From Azoarcus sp. KH32C (GTDB lineage: Bacteria > Pseudomonadota > Gammaproteobacteria > Burkholderiales > Rhodocyclaceae), in the NCBI RefSeq assembly GCF_000349945.1, contig NC_020516.1, positions 806,001 to 870,000 of the forward strand: a DNA stretch of 64,000 nt, read 5' to 3'. The position numbers and the translations under genes are program-made. The notes under the pieces are model-generated. The model did not search any database and was not told where the DNA came from. It saw nothing but the letters and a program-made list of their open reading frames with translations. Below are positions 1 to 8,880 of the stretch, in pieces; the stretch's first letter is position 1, and every line of letters starts with the position of its first letter.

Positions 1-231
1 CGTCCGATGCTGCGTTCGACCAACACCGGCATGACTGCCGTCGTGCAACCCGATGGCCGCGTCACCGAAGTCCTGCCCGCGTTCGAGCAAGGCATCCTGA
101 GTGCCTCCGTGCGCGGGTACCAGGGGCTCACGCCCTACGGCCGCTGGGGCGACGCCGCCGCGCTGCTGCTGGCCCTCGCTGCAATTTCCGCGTCGGTGCT
201 GCCGGCGCTGCGTCGGCGCAAAAAGGGGTAG
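1..231 (+). CDS. lnt: Apolipoprotein N-acyltransferase, C-terminal end (partial)
   Basis: Only the last 76 codons are present; the reading frame is open from the first base of the window. Lnt is an inner-membrane enzyme that adds the third acyl chain to lipoproteins. The fragment shows the end of the CN-hydrolase domain (TNTGM, then a PDGR segment, as in Lnt C-termini). A single hydrophobic helix of alanine and leucine follows, and then a basic tail RRRKKG, matching the last membrane anchor of the family. The catalytic residues lie upstream of the window. Identification rests on this short tail, so it is likely but not certain. Confidence 0.8.
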   Translation, partial: RPMLRSTNTGMTAVVQPDGRVTEVLPAFEQGILSASVRGYQGLTPYGRWGDAAALLLALAAISASVLPALRRRKKG

Positions 232-278
232 AGCGGGGGTAGGACTCACCCGTTTTCGTCGCAATTTCCGGCGCAAAC

Positions 279-307
279 TTCGCGCCTCCCGAGAATGCCA
301 GTAAAAT
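279..307 (+). promoter_or_regulatory. Putative sigma-70 promoter of glyQS
   Basis: TTCGCG and TAAAAT hexamers are separated by 17 bases, about 60 bases before glyQ. The -10 box is good and the -35 box is weak. The rest of the 232-366 gap holds nothing else recognisable. Confidence 0.35.
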
Positions 308-366
308 CGACGCTTTGCGTTCGCCGCGCGGCGCCCTAGTCGTCGCCTCAAGCTGTCCGAGAGACC

Positions 367-1290
367 ATGTCCCTGCACAAACCCACCTTCCAGCAAGTCA
401 TCCTGACGCTCCAGCAATTCTGGGGCGATCGCGGCTGCGTGCTGCTGCAGCCCTACGACCTCGAAGTCGGCGCCGGCACTTCGCACACCGCGACCTTCCT
501 GCGCGCGATCGGCCCCGAGCCATGGAACGCCGCCTACGTCCAGCCCTCGCGCCGCCCCAAGGACGGCCGCTACGGCGAGAACCCGAACCGCCTGCAGCAC
601 TACTACCAGTTCCAGGTCGTCCTGAAGCCCTCGCCGCTGAATATCCAGGAGCTCTACCTCGACTCGCTGCGCGCGCTCGGCATCGACACCAACGCGCACG
701 ACATCCGCTTCGTCGAGGACGACTGGGAGAACCCGACACTCGGCGCCTGGGGGCTCGGCTGGGAAGTGTGGCTCGACGGCATGGAAGTCACGCAGTTCAC
801 CTACTTCCAACAGGTCGGCGGCCTCGACTGCAAGCCGGTGCTGGGCGAGATCACCTACGGTCTCGAGCGCCTCGCGATGTACCTGCAAGGGGTCGAGAAC
901 GTCTATGACCTCATCTGGGCGGTCTATCCGGACGGTCGCAAAGTCACCTACGGCGACGTCTACCACCAGAACGAAGTCGAGCAATCGACCTACAACTTCG
1001 AGCACGCCAACGTCGAGTTCTTCTTCTCGCTGTTCAGCAACTACGAATCCGAAGCCAAACGCATGATCGGACTCGGCCTCGCGCTGCCCGCCTACGAACT
1101 GGTCCTCAAGGCCGGGCACAGCTTCAACATGCTCGACGCGCGCGGTGCGATCTCGGTCACCGAGCGCGCCGCCTACATCGGGCGCATCCGCAACCTGTCG
1201 CGCGCCGTCGCGCAGGCCTATTACGACTCCCGCGAGAGCCTGGGATTCCCGATGCTCAACACCGCCGCAAACAAGACGGAGGCCGCATGA
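367..1290 (+). CDS. glyQ: Glycine--tRNA ligase alpha subunit
   Basis: Catalytic subunit of the bacterial alpha2beta2 glycyl-tRNA synthetase, which charges tRNA-Gly in the cytoplasm. The 307-residue product has the family's normal length. It opens with the typical FQQVILTLQQFW segment and carries the class II catalytic core, with QPYDLEVGAGTSH and the glycine-rich SRRPKDGRYGENPNR stretch near residues 58-75. The stop overlaps the start of glyS (ATGA), so the two subunits are probably translationally coupled. Identification is secure. Confidence 0.97.
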   Translation: MSLHKPTFQQVILTLQQFWGDRGCVLLQPYDLEVGAGTSHTATFLRAIGPEPWNAAYVQPSRRPKDGRYGENPNRLQHYYQFQVVLKPSPLNIQELYLDSLRALGIDTNAHDIRFVEDDWENPTLGAWGLGWEVWLDGMEVTQFTYFQQVGGLDCKPVLGEITYGLERLAMYLQGVENVYDLIWAVYPDGRKVTYGDVYHQNEVEQSTYNFEHANVEFFFSLFSNYESEAKRMIGLGLALPAYELVLKAGHSFNMLDARGAISVTERAAYIGRIRNLSRAVAQAYYDSRESLGFPMLNTAANKTEAA

Positions 1291-3377
1291 TGAACGCCTC
1301 CCTGCTCGTTGAACTGCTGACCGAAGAACTCCCGCCGAAGGCGCTGCCGCGACTGGGTGAAACCTTCGCCGCGAAGATCTTTGAAGGCCTCAAGGCGCGT
1401 GACCTCCTCGCCGAGGACCGGGGCTTCCGCTGGTTCGCCGCCCCGCGCCGGATCGCGATCACCGTGCCGCACGTGCGTGCCGCAGCGCCCGCGCGCGAAG
1501 TCACAGAGAAGATCATGCCGGTGCAGGTCGCCCTCGACGCCGAAGGCCGCCCGACCCCCGCGCTGCTGAAGAAGCTCGAAGCCAAGGGCATCGGCGCCGA
1601 CGCCGTGGCGAGCTTCGAGCGCCGCCCGGACGGCAAGGCCGAAGCGCTGTTCTACACCCGCACTGAAGACGGCGCCGCACTCGACGCCGTGCTCGCCGGG
1701 ATCGTCCAGGATGCCGTCAAGGCGCTGCCGATCCCCAAGCTGATGCGCTGGGGCTCGGGCGACGCGCAGTTCGTGCGCCCGGTCCATAAGCTCACGATGC
1801 TGCATGGCGAGCGCGTCGTGCCGGGCCGCGTGCTCGACCTCGACTCCGACCGCGTCACCCGCGGCCACCGCTTCATGAGCCGCGGCGACATCGCGCTCGC
1901 GACGGCCGAAGCCTACGAGCCGACGCTGCTCGCCGAAGGCAAGGTGATCCCCGACTTCGCCGAACGCCGCGCCGACATCGAGCGCCAGCTCGTTGCGACC
2001 GCCGCGGAGCAGGGCGCGAGCCTCGGCGAATACGCCGACCTCCTCGACGAAGTCACCGCGCTCGTCGAGCACCCGACCGTTTACGTCGGCGAATTCGAGG
2101 CCGAATTCCTCGCCGTGCCGCAGGAGTGCCTGATCCTGACGATGCGCGCGAACCAGAAGTACTTCCCGCTCTTCGATGCCGCCGGCAAGCTGCTGAACCG
2201 CTTCCTGATCGTGTCGAACATGCGCATGGCCGACGCGTCGAACATCATCACCGGCAACCAGCGCGTCGTGCGCCCGCGTCTGTCGGACGCGCGCTTCTTC
2301 TTCGAGCAGGACCGCAAGCACACCCTCGAAAGCCGCCTGCCGCGCCTCGCGCCCGTCGTCTATCACAACAAGCTCGGCAGCCAGCTCGAGCGCGTCGAGC
2401 GTCTCGAACGCCTCGCCGCCCGCATCGCGACGCGCCTGCATGGCGACGCGACTGCCGCCGGCCGCGCCGCCCGCCTCGCGAAGGCCGATCTCGTCACCGA
2501 CATGGTCGGCGAGTTCCCCGAGCTGCAAGGCATCATGGGGCGCTACTACGCGCTCAACGACAAGGAAGGCGAGGTCGTCGCCGACGCGATCCAGTCGCAC
2601 TACCAGCCGCGCTTCGCGGGCGATGCGCTGCCCGCCGGCAACGTCGCCTGCGCCGTCGCACTCGCCGACAAGCTCGACGCGCTCGTCGGCTTCTTCGGCA
2701 TCGGCCAGCTTCCGACCGGCGACAAGGACCCCTTCGGCCTGCGCCGTGCCGCCCTCGGCGTGCTGCGCATCCTGATCGAGACGCCGCTGCCGCTCGACCT
2801 CGCCGAGCTCATCGATGATGCCGCCGCCGGCTTCAAGCCCGGTCTGCTGACCGCTGCCGGCTTCGAAGCGCAGCTCCTCGACTTCATGTTCGAGCGCCTG
2901 AAAAACCTGCTGCGCGACGCCGGCCACGCGGTCGACGTCATCGACGCCGTGCTCGCGCTGCGCCCGATGCGCATGGACCTCGTCCCCGCCAAGCTCGACG
3001 CCGTGCGCACCTTCCGCGCGCTGCCGGAAGCCGAAGCGCTCGCGGCCGCCAACAAGCGCATCGTCAACATCCTCAAGAAGGTCGAGGGCGAACTACCCGA
3101 GCCGGACGTCGCGCTGCTGCAGGAAGACGCCGAGAAGGCGCTCTTCCACCGCGTCGTCGAGGTCGCGCCGCTCGTGCGCTCGCACATGGCGAACGAGGAC
3201 TACACCGACGCGCTGTGCGTGCTCGCCGGCCTACGCACCGCCGTCGATACCTTCTTTGACGATGTTATGGTGATGGCCGAGGAGCCGATGACGCGCCAGA
3301 ATCGCCTGGCACTCCTGCGCCAGCTCGCCGGCCTGATGAACCAGGTCGCCGACCTGTCGCGCCTGTCCGCCTCCTGA
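1287..3377 (+). CDS. glyS: Glycine--tRNA ligase beta subunit
   Basis: Beta subunit of the tetrameric glycyl-tRNA synthetase; it contributes tRNA recognition. The 696-residue product has the normal length and the conserved opening LLVELLTEELPPKAL. Its C-terminal 100 or so residues form the all-helical DALR-type anticodon-binding region. Two ATGs stand side by side at 1287 and 1290; the first overlaps the glyQ stop and is preferred. A 568-residue open frame on the opposite strand is a GC-skew shadow of this gene. Confidence 0.97.
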   Translation: MMNASLLVELLTEELPPKALPRLGETFAAKIFEGLKARDLLAEDRGFRWFAAPRRIAITVPHVRAAAPAREVTEKIMPVQVALDAEGRPTPALLKKLEAKGIGADAVASFERRPDGKAEALFYTRTEDGAALDAVLAGIVQDAVKALPIPKLMRWGSGDAQFVRPVHKLTMLHGERVVPGRVLDLDSDRVTRGHRFMSRGDIALATAEAYEPTLLAEGKVIPDFAERRADIERQLVATAAEQGASLGEYADLLDEVTALVEHPTVYVGEFEAEFLAVPQECLILTMRANQKYFPLFDAAGKLLNRFLIVSNMRMADASNIITGNQRVVRPRLSDARFFFEQDRKHTLESRLPRLAPVVYHNKLGSQLERVERLERLAARIATRLHGDATAAGRAARLAKADLVTDMVGEFPELQGIMGRYYALNDKEGEVVADAIQSHYQPRFAGDALPAGNVACAVALADKLDALVGFFGIGQLPTGDKDPFGLRRAALGVLRILIETPLPLDLAELIDDAAAGFKPGLLTAAGFEAQLLDFMFERLKNLLRDAGHAVDVIDAVLALRPMRMDLVPAKLDAVRTFRALPEAEALAAANKRIVNILKKVEGELPEPDVALLQEDAEKALFHRVVEVAPLVRSHMANEDYTDALCVLAGLRTAVDTFFDDVMVMAEEPMTRQNRLALLRQLAGLMNQVADLSRLSAS

Positions 3378-3390
3378 CGGGAACCATGCC

Positions 3391-3930
3391 ATGCCGCAGA
3401 AACTGATCATCCTGGACCGCGACGGCGTCATCAACTTCGACTCCGAGCAGTTCATCAAGTCACCCGACGAGTGGAAGCCGCTCCCCGGCTCGCTCGAAGC
3501 GATCGCGCGCCTCAACCAGTGGGGCTGGCGCGTGGTTGTCGCATCGAACCAGTCGGGCGTCGGGCGCGGCCTCTTCGGCATGGATACCCTCAACGCGATC
3601 AACGAGAAGATGGTGAAGAGCCTCGCCCAGGTCGGCGGTCGGCTCGACGCGATCTTCTTCTGCCCGCACGCCGCCGACTCGACCTGCGACTGCCGCAAGC
3701 CCAAGCCCGGGCTCTTCCTGCAGATCGCCGAGCGCTTCAATGTCGTGCTCGATAACGTCCCCTGCGTCGGCGACAGCCTGCGCGACCTGCAGGCGGGCGT
3801 CGCAGTCGGCTGCAAGCCCTATCTTGTCCTGACGGGCAAGGGGCAGAAGACCCGCGAAGACCCGGCGCTGCCCGAAGGCACGCTCATCTATCCCGATCTG
3901 GCGGCCGTCGTCGCCGATCTTACTGCCTGA
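3391..3930 (+). CDS. gmhB: D-glycero-D-manno-heptose-1,7-bisphosphate 7-phosphatase
   Basis: HAD-superfamily phosphatase of the ADP-heptose branch of lipopolysaccharide core synthesis; it removes the 7-phosphate from heptose 1,7-bisphosphate. The nucleophile motif LDRDGVIN is at residues 8-15 (Asp9 and Asp11). A zinc-binding CPHAADSTCDCRKPKPG loop lies near residues 91-108, and the last HAD motif is GDSLRDLQAG. At 179 residues it has the usual length. It lies 13 bases after glyS and 8 bases before the acyltransferase gene, so the block is probably one transcript. Confidence 0.93.
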   Translation: MPQKLIILDRDGVINFDSEQFIKSPDEWKPLPGSLEAIARLNQWGWRVVVASNQSGVGRGLFGMDTLNAINEKMVKSLAQVGGRLDAIFFCPHAADSTCDCRKPKPGLFLQIAERFNVVLDNVPCVGDSLRDLQAGVAVGCKPYLVLTGKGQKTREDPALPEGTLIYPDLAAVVADLTA

Positions 3931-3938
3931 AGGATATC

Positions 3939-4706
3939 GTGGTCCTCCTGCGTTCCCTGCTGTTCGCGATCGTCCTTGCGATCGTCACGCCGCCGTACGC
4001 GATCTTCGGCTGGCTCGCCTTCCCGTTCCCGCCCCGGGTGCGCCACCGCATCATCACTTCCTGGGTGCCGCTCGTGATGTGGTTCGTGTGGCACCTGCTC
4101 GGTATCCGTTTCAAGGTCATCGGGCGCGAGAACATCCCTACCGTGCCCTCGGTGATCCTCTCCAAGCACCAGTCCGCCTGGGAAACCATGGCGCTGCAGG
4201 TGATCTTTCCGCCGCTGTGTTTCGTGCTCAAGCGCGAACTGCTGAGAGTGCCGTTCTTCGGCTGGGCGCTTGCACAGATCCCCGGCATCGCGATCGATCG
4301 CGCTGCCGGCAAGAACGCGCTGTCGATGGTGGTCAAGCAGGGCAAGGCGCGCCTGTCGGAAGGTTTCTGGGTCGTCGTGTTCCCGGAAGGGACCCGGACG
4401 GCGCCGGGCACCTCGCGGCGCTACAAGCCCGGCGGAGCCGTGCTCGCGAGACAGGCCCGCGTGCCGGTGGTGCCCGTTGCCCACAATGCCGGCGAATTCT
4501 GGCGCCGCAACGCCTTCCTGAAATATCCCGGTGAGATTACAGTAAGCATAGGGCCGGTCATCGACACTACCGGCCTCGACGCCGGCACGATCAACTCGCG
4601 GGCGTCGCAGTGGATCGAAGGCGAGATGCGCCGGCTCTTCCCGCAGCATTATGTCGGCGCGCCGGACATCGCCGAGGCGCCGGACGGCAGCCAGGAAAGC
4701 GTCTGA
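3939..4706 (+). CDS. 1-acylglycerol-3-phosphate acyltransferase family protein
   Basis: A PlsC-type acyltransferase that would esterify lysophosphatidate or a similar lysolipid at the inner membrane. It starts with GTG and opens with a hydrophobic helix (about residues 5-25). Motif I is KHQSAWE, with Glu where many family members have Asp, a form common in proteobacterial PlsC proteins. Motif III, FPEGTR, lies near residue 150. The 255-residue length fits. The exact acceptor cannot be read from sequence. It directly follows gmhB, an envelope context. Confidence 0.85.
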   Translation: MVLLRSLLFAIVLAIVTPPYAIFGWLAFPFPPRVRHRIITSWVPLVMWFVWHLLGIRFKVIGRENIPTVPSVILSKHQSAWETMALQVIFPPLCFVLKRELLRVPFFGWALAQIPGIAIDRAAGKNALSMVVKQGKARLSEGFWVVVFPEGTRTAPGTSRRYKPGGAVLARQARVPVVPVAHNAGEFWRRNAFLKYPGEITVSIGPVIDTTGLDAGTINSRASQWIEGEMRRLFPQHYVGAPDIAEAPDGSQESV

Positions 4707-4760
4707 CGGACGTGCCTCGCGGGCCGGTCGGCAAGAAACATGTCATCGGAGGGCTCGCAG

Positions 4761-6449
4761 ATGATGGACCGCAGGGGCAAGGTTTCGCGGCAGGCACAGG
4801 ACGCCCAGCAGCAGGCTTCCCGCGTCGGCCGCTTTCGCCTGCTGCGCTACTTCACGCTGACGAGCCTGGTGGCGTTCGCCATCGTCGGCATGGTCCTTTT
4901 CTTCCTGCAGCGCGGTGAAGAATCGTTCTTTGCCGATGTGCAGCGCGAGCAGGCCGTCTTCCTTGCCCAAGCGCAGGCCGATCTTGCCGACAAGCAGGAG
5001 CGGAGCGCGCGCGAGAACCTGCTCGCGGTGCACGAAGGAAGCCACGTCGCGCTGACGCGTATCGTGGCCAACGTGCTCTGGAAATCCGACATCGGGCCGC
5101 TCATGGCGCGTGCCCGGGAACTCCCGATCGACGGCTGCCGCAGCCTGCCTGCGGCCGGCGCGAGCGGTGACGGTGGGGCGCGCCGTGAATGTTTCGCAGA
5201 GCTCGGCCGCCGGATCGCCGCACTGCCGGGCTTTGCAGAACTCGATACCAAGGCCTTCGTGGCGATGCACGCGAGCAACGTCTTCAAGATCAAGGTCTTC
5301 GACCTGCGCGGCATCACCATCTATTCGTCCGAGCGCGCCCAGGTCGGCGAAGACAAGGCCGACAACCGCGGCTGGCAACTCGCGATGTCCGGCCAACCGG
5401 CAAGCGAGCTCACGCACCGCGACCGCTTCAGCTCCTTCGAAGGCGTGGTCGAGAACCGCGATCTGATCTCCAGCTACGTGCCGGTGCGCGAAGCGGACAG
5501 CCACAAGGTCGTCGGTGTCTTCGAGATCTACTCGGACGCCACCGCCTTCGTCGACCGCATCAAAACCGTGTCCGGAGAGATATCCGAACTCGCCTCGGCC
5601 AACCAGAAGAGCCTCGCCGGGCGTTCGGCCGAGAACCAGGAGAAGGTGTCCCGCAGTTCCGATCGCTTCCTGCTGGTCGTTGGCGCCCTGCTCGCGCTGC
5701 TCTATGCCGCCCTGCTGCTGATCGTGCGCTACGGCCAGCGCGTCATCGACCTGCAGGTGCGTGCGCAAGAGCGCGCGACCGAACGCGAGGACCGGTGGCA
5801 CCGTGAGAAGATGGCCGCGCTCGCGACGATGGCGGCGAACGTCTCGCACGAAGTCGGCAACCCGCTGGCGACGATCTCGATGATGGCGCAGGAGATCCAG
5901 CGGCAGAGGGACAAGAACGAATGCACGACCTGCCAGCCGGCGGAAATCCTCGAACAGACACGCCGCATTGCCGGCATGACGCGCCATATCTCCGATTTCG
6001 CTGCTGCTCATCGCGAAAACCGCGAACTCGTCGACATCAACCAGATGGTCAAGGCAGTTCTGGACTTTCTCAGCTTCGACCGCCGCTTCCGCTCGATCGA
6101 AGTCGAATTCCGCCCGGCCGAGGACCTTCCGGCGCTGACGGTGATTCCTGACTATCTCAACGAAGTCCTCATGAACGTGCTGCAGGCCTGCACCGAATGT
6201 CCGGCCGGTCCCGGCGTGCGCACCGGCCGTATCTTGGTCGAAACGCTGGGGCGCGACACCTCGGCCGTCATCCGCATCAGCTGCGAATGCACCCAGCCGG
6301 GCGTTTGCGCCGAACACGATCCCTTCCAGGACACGCGTTTCGAGGTCGTGCGCCGGCGCGTGAGTGGAATGGGCGGCAGTGTCGCGCAGGTCGGGGCTTC
6401 GGTCGAAATCACGCTTCCCTTCGCCTCCTCCTGCACGGCGTCGACCTGA
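4761..6449 (+). CDS. Membrane sensor histidine kinase with degenerate, cysteine-rich ATPase domain
   Basis: A 562-residue two-helix membrane sensor. An earlier in-frame ATG at 4740 exists, but GGAGGG at 4748-4753 fits the ATG at 4761. The first membrane helix is near residues 30-50. A long periplasmic sensor region follows, and the second helix is near residue 315. The phospho-acceptor box NVSHEVGNPL has His363 intact. The ATP-binding domain is odd. The N box reads MNVLQAC, the DxGxG and GxGLG boxes are missing, and cysteines cluster as CTTC, CTEC and CECTQPGVC. It may bind a metal or Fe-S cluster, or have lost ATP binding. No response regulator is adjacent; pilU follows. Confidence 0.75.
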   Translation: MMDRRGKVSRQAQDAQQQASRVGRFRLLRYFTLTSLVAFAIVGMVLFFLQRGEESFFADVQREQAVFLAQAQADLADKQERSARENLLAVHEGSHVALTRIVANVLWKSDIGPLMARARELPIDGCRSLPAAGASGDGGARRECFAELGRRIAALPGFAELDTKAFVAMHASNVFKIKVFDLRGITIYSSERAQVGEDKADNRGWQLAMSGQPASELTHRDRFSSFEGVVENRDLISSYVPVREADSHKVVGVFEIYSDATAFVDRIKTVSGEISELASANQKSLAGRSAENQEKVSRSSDRFLLVVGALLALLYAALLLIVRYGQRVIDLQVRAQERATEREDRWHREKMAALATMAANVSHEVGNPLATISMMAQEIQRQRDKNECTTCQPAEILEQTRRIAGMTRHISDFAAAHRENRELVDINQMVKAVLDFLSFDRRFRSIEVEFRPAEDLPALTVIPDYLNEVLMNVLQACTECPAGPGVRTGRILVETLGRDTSAVIRISCECTQPGVCAEHDPFQDTRFEVVRRRVSGMGGSVAQVGASVEITLPFASSCTAST

Positions 6450-6559
6450 TACGGGGATCCGGTTTCCGCCCGCCGCTGTGTCTGCCGTAAAATCATCGTT
6501 TTGCCGATAGCGCCGGACGTTTCGATCCGGTGCGTTTGCCATCCCATCGAGGAATTCAG

Positions 6560-7759
6560 ATGTCGTCCGGACTGAGCAACGAAGACGCCCGCAACTACAT
6601 GCACAAACTGCTCAAGGCGATGCACCAGATGGGCGGTTCGGACCTCTTCATCTCAGTCGATTTTCCGCCCAGCATGAAGGCGCACGGCACCATGAAGGCG
6701 CTCAGTCAGCAACGCCTGACGTCCGACGTGACGCGCTCGCTCGCTTACAGCCTGATGAACGAACGCCAGCGCACCGAATTCGACGCGGAGTTCGAATGCA
6801 ACTTCGCGATTTCGCTGCCCGATGTCTGCCGCTTCCGCGTCAACGTGTTCATCCAGCAACAGAACGTGGGCATGGTGATCCGGACGATCGCTTCCGAGAT
6901 CCCGAGCATCGACAAGCTCGGCCTGCCGAACGTGCTGCGCGAGATCATCATGACCAAGCGCGGGCTGGTGTTGGTGGTCGGTGGTACCGGCTCCGGCAAG
7001 TCGACGACGCTTGCGGCGATGATCGATCACCGCAACAGCAATTCGCCCGGCCACATCATCACGGTCGAGGATCCGGTCGAGTACGTGCACAAGAACAAGC
7101 AATGCCTGATCACGCACCGCGAGGTGGGCGTCGACACGCACTCGTGGGAGCACGCCCTGAAGAACACGCTGCGCCAGGCGCCGGACGTGATCCTGATCGG
7201 CGAGATCCGCGACCGCGAAACGATGGAGCACGCGATCGCCTTCGCCGAAACCGGCCACCTGTGCCTCGGCACGCTGCACGCGAATAACGCCAACCAGACG
7301 ATCGACCGCATCGTCAATTTCTTCCCCGAAGAGCGGCGCAACCAGCTGTTGATGGACTTGTCCTCGAACCTGCGGGCGATCGTGTCACAGCGCCTGATTC
7401 GGACCGAAGACGGCAACGGGCGCAAGGCCGCGATCGAAGTGCTGCTCAATACCCCGACGATCTCCGAGATGATCTTCAAGGGCCAGTTCCAGTCGATCAA
7501 GGAGATCATGGCCAAATCGCGCGAACTCGGCATGTGCACCTTCGACCAGGCGCTCTTCGACCTTTATAACGCCGGATTCATCAGCTACGAGGAGGCGATC
7601 CGCAATGCCGATTCGGCCAACGAGCTGCGATTGCAGATCAAGCTCAAGGCCGATCGCGCGCAACCGACCGTCGAATCATCCGGCGGGCTGAGCCTTTCGA
7701 TCGAGGAAGAGAAGCCGGACGAGGACGAGGAGGGTGCGCCGGACAAGGCGGCGGTCTAG
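6560..7759 (+). CDS. pilU: Type IV pilus retraction ATPase, PilU type
   Basis: Hexameric cytoplasmic ATPase of the PilT/PilU family, which drives pilus retraction and twitching. The product has 399 residues from the ATG at 6560, which follows GAGGAA. Motifs are Walker A GGTGSGKSTT, Walker B with ILIGEIRDRETM, and the His box LGTLHANNANQTIDR. The N-terminus GGSDLFI and the acidic C-terminal tail (EEEKPDEDEEG) point to PilU rather than PilT. pilT is not adjacent, although the two often occur together. A TAAAAT -10-like box sits at 6488-6493. Confidence 0.88.
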   Translation: MSSGLSNEDARNYMHKLLKAMHQMGGSDLFISVDFPPSMKAHGTMKALSQQRLTSDVTRSLAYSLMNERQRTEFDAEFECNFAISLPDVCRFRVNVFIQQQNVGMVIRTIASEIPSIDKLGLPNVLREIIMTKRGLVLVVGGTGSGKSTTLAAMIDHRNSNSPGHIITVEDPVEYVHKNKQCLITHREVGVDTHSWEHALKNTLRQAPDVILIGEIRDRETMEHAIAFAETGHLCLGTLHANNANQTIDRIVNFFPEERRNQLLMDLSSNLRAIVSQRLIRTEDGNGRKAAIEVLLNTPTISEMIFKGQFQSIKEIMAKSRELGMCTFDQALFDLYNAGFISYEEAIRNADSANELRLQIKLKADRAQPTVESSGGLSLSIEEEKPDEDEEGAPDKAAV

Positions 7760-7831
7760 AATAAAAGCGAATAAGGGCGCGAGGAGACGGAAAAGGGGGC
7801 TGCACGCGCCATTCGGCCCCCGCAAAAGCAA

Positions 7832-7862
7832 AAAGCCCCGCAGGTGATCCTGCGGGGCTTTT
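7832..7862. terminator. Bidirectional rho-independent terminator (pilU / phasin)
   Basis: The stem AAAGCCCCGCAGG pairs with CCTGCGGGGCTTT around the loop TGAT. It is followed by T-rich sequence on the plus strand, and by a T-rich stretch on the minus strand beyond the hairpin. It lies between the convergent ends of pilU and the phasin gene and should stop both. Confidence 0.9.
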
Positions 7863-7906
7863 TATTGCTGTGGCTACCGGTGACTGGCACCGGCAGATCA
7901 CATCAA

Positions 7907-8470
7907 TCAGGCAGCCTTCTTGCCGCCAGCGGCCTTGGTCGAGGCGGTCACGGCCTTGACGGTCGCGTTGGTCGCGGCAGCGACGTTGGCTTCGGCGATT
8001 TCGGCGACTTGCTTGGCAGCCTTGCTGACGCTGTCGTAGGCGCTATTGGCGGCGGCGATGGCCGACTTGACGGCGGCGACCGCGACGTCCGAACCGGCGG
8101 GAGCCGACTTGGCAGCCTTGTCGAGAGCGGAGGCGATGGCCTTGTTCAGCTCGGCGACTTGAGCTTCAACGACCTTCGAGACTTCTTCCTGGCTCTGCGA
8201 AGCGATTTCGTAGACGCTACGGTTGTAGGCAACGGCCTTCTCGACCAGCGGCTGGACCAGCGCGGTCTGGAGGCTCAGCAGTTCCTGGACGTCCTTGGCA
8301 CCCAGCAGGGCCTTGGAGTTGGCCAGGCCGTCTTCGAGCAGCGAACGGGCCGTGTTCAGGTTCAGGGCGGCGAAACGCTCAGCGCTGGCGAAGGCATTGT
8401 TGGCCAGGGTCAGCAGAGTTTCGACGTTGGTTTTGTTGGCTGCGGCGAACTGCTCAGGGGTAGCAAACAT
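7907..8470 (-). CDS. phaP: Phasin family protein (PHA granule-associated)
   Basis: Phasins coat polyhydroxyalkanoate granules and control their number and size. The 187-residue product is alanine-rich and almost wholly helical. The N-terminal FATPEQFAAANKTNVETL and the stretch with SLLEDGLANSKALLGAKD are typical of the short betaproteobacterial phasins. The C-terminal half is an Ala/Lys-rich amphipathic region ending KAAGGKKAA. AGGAGATG precedes the ATG, and a near-ideal promoter lies upstream, which fits an abundant protein. The PHA synthase genes are not in this window. Confidence 0.92.
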   Translation of the reverse strand: MFATPEQFAAANKTNVETLLTLANNAFASAERFAALNLNTARSLLEDGLANSKALLGAKDVQELLSLQTALVQPLVEKAVAYNRSVYEIASQSQEEVSKVVEAQVAELNKAIASALDKAAKSAPAGSDVAVAAVKSAIAAANSAYDSVSKAAKQVAEIAEANVAAATNATVKAVTASTKAAGGKKAA

Positions 8471-8553
8471 ATTTCATCTCCTGATGAATGGTGTGGCAAA
8501 GGTACTTTGCTTCGCTATGCTCATCTTGCATGATGCGTCGCAACATGAGCTCG

Positions 8554-8581
8554 ATTATAGGTGGACCGGATTCCTTGTCAA
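8554..8581 (-). promoter_or_regulatory. Strong sigma-70 promoter of the phasin gene
   Basis: Read on the minus strand, consensus TTGACA (8581-8576) and consensus TATAAT (8559-8554) are 16 bases apart, about 85 bases before the phasin start. Both hexamers are perfect, which is unusual in this GC-rich sequence. Confidence 0.75.
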
Positions 8582-8880
8582 GATATTTGTTTGTGCGCTG
8601 CAGCAATCCGGTTGCCCAAATGGAGCCGTGCCGTGAAGCATTTCCTACCGGCCTGTTTTTGTTGTGTTTCCGAATGCAACGAAATGCAATTCGGGACCGC
8701 CGTAGTTTTGCGAACTGCATGTTCTCCGGCGGCCATGATGCCGGACGCCGGTTACGCGAAAATTACAACGGGAAGGATTGCCGGGCCCCGCTTTGCGGCT
8801 TTGCAGCAGAATGTTGCTGCGCCCAGTGGGGCGGGGCGGTGAGGCGGGCCGAGCCCGCCTGAGGGATGGCGCCGCGTGGC
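8582..8880. other. Non-coding stretch between phasin promoter and enoyl-CoA hydratase
   Basis: No credible gene was found here. It is the upstream part of a 410-base gap. It contains a hairpin with CCGAAT/ATTCGG arms near 8670-8694. A second hairpin, GGCGGGC-CGA-GCCCGCC, lies at 8843-8859 just downstream of the enoyl-CoA hydratase stop; it lacks a T-run, so a terminator role is uncertain. Confidence 0.4.

Noticed and set aside
1221..2927. 568-codon open frame on the minus strand
   Set aside because: It lies wholly over glyS, and its product is a biased Arg/Glu/Val/Gly-rich translation with no family features. It is a GC-driven shadow.
8843..8859. Terminator after the enoyl-CoA hydratase
   Set aside because: The hairpin is perfect but no T-run follows on the minus strand, so it is noted only as a hairpin.
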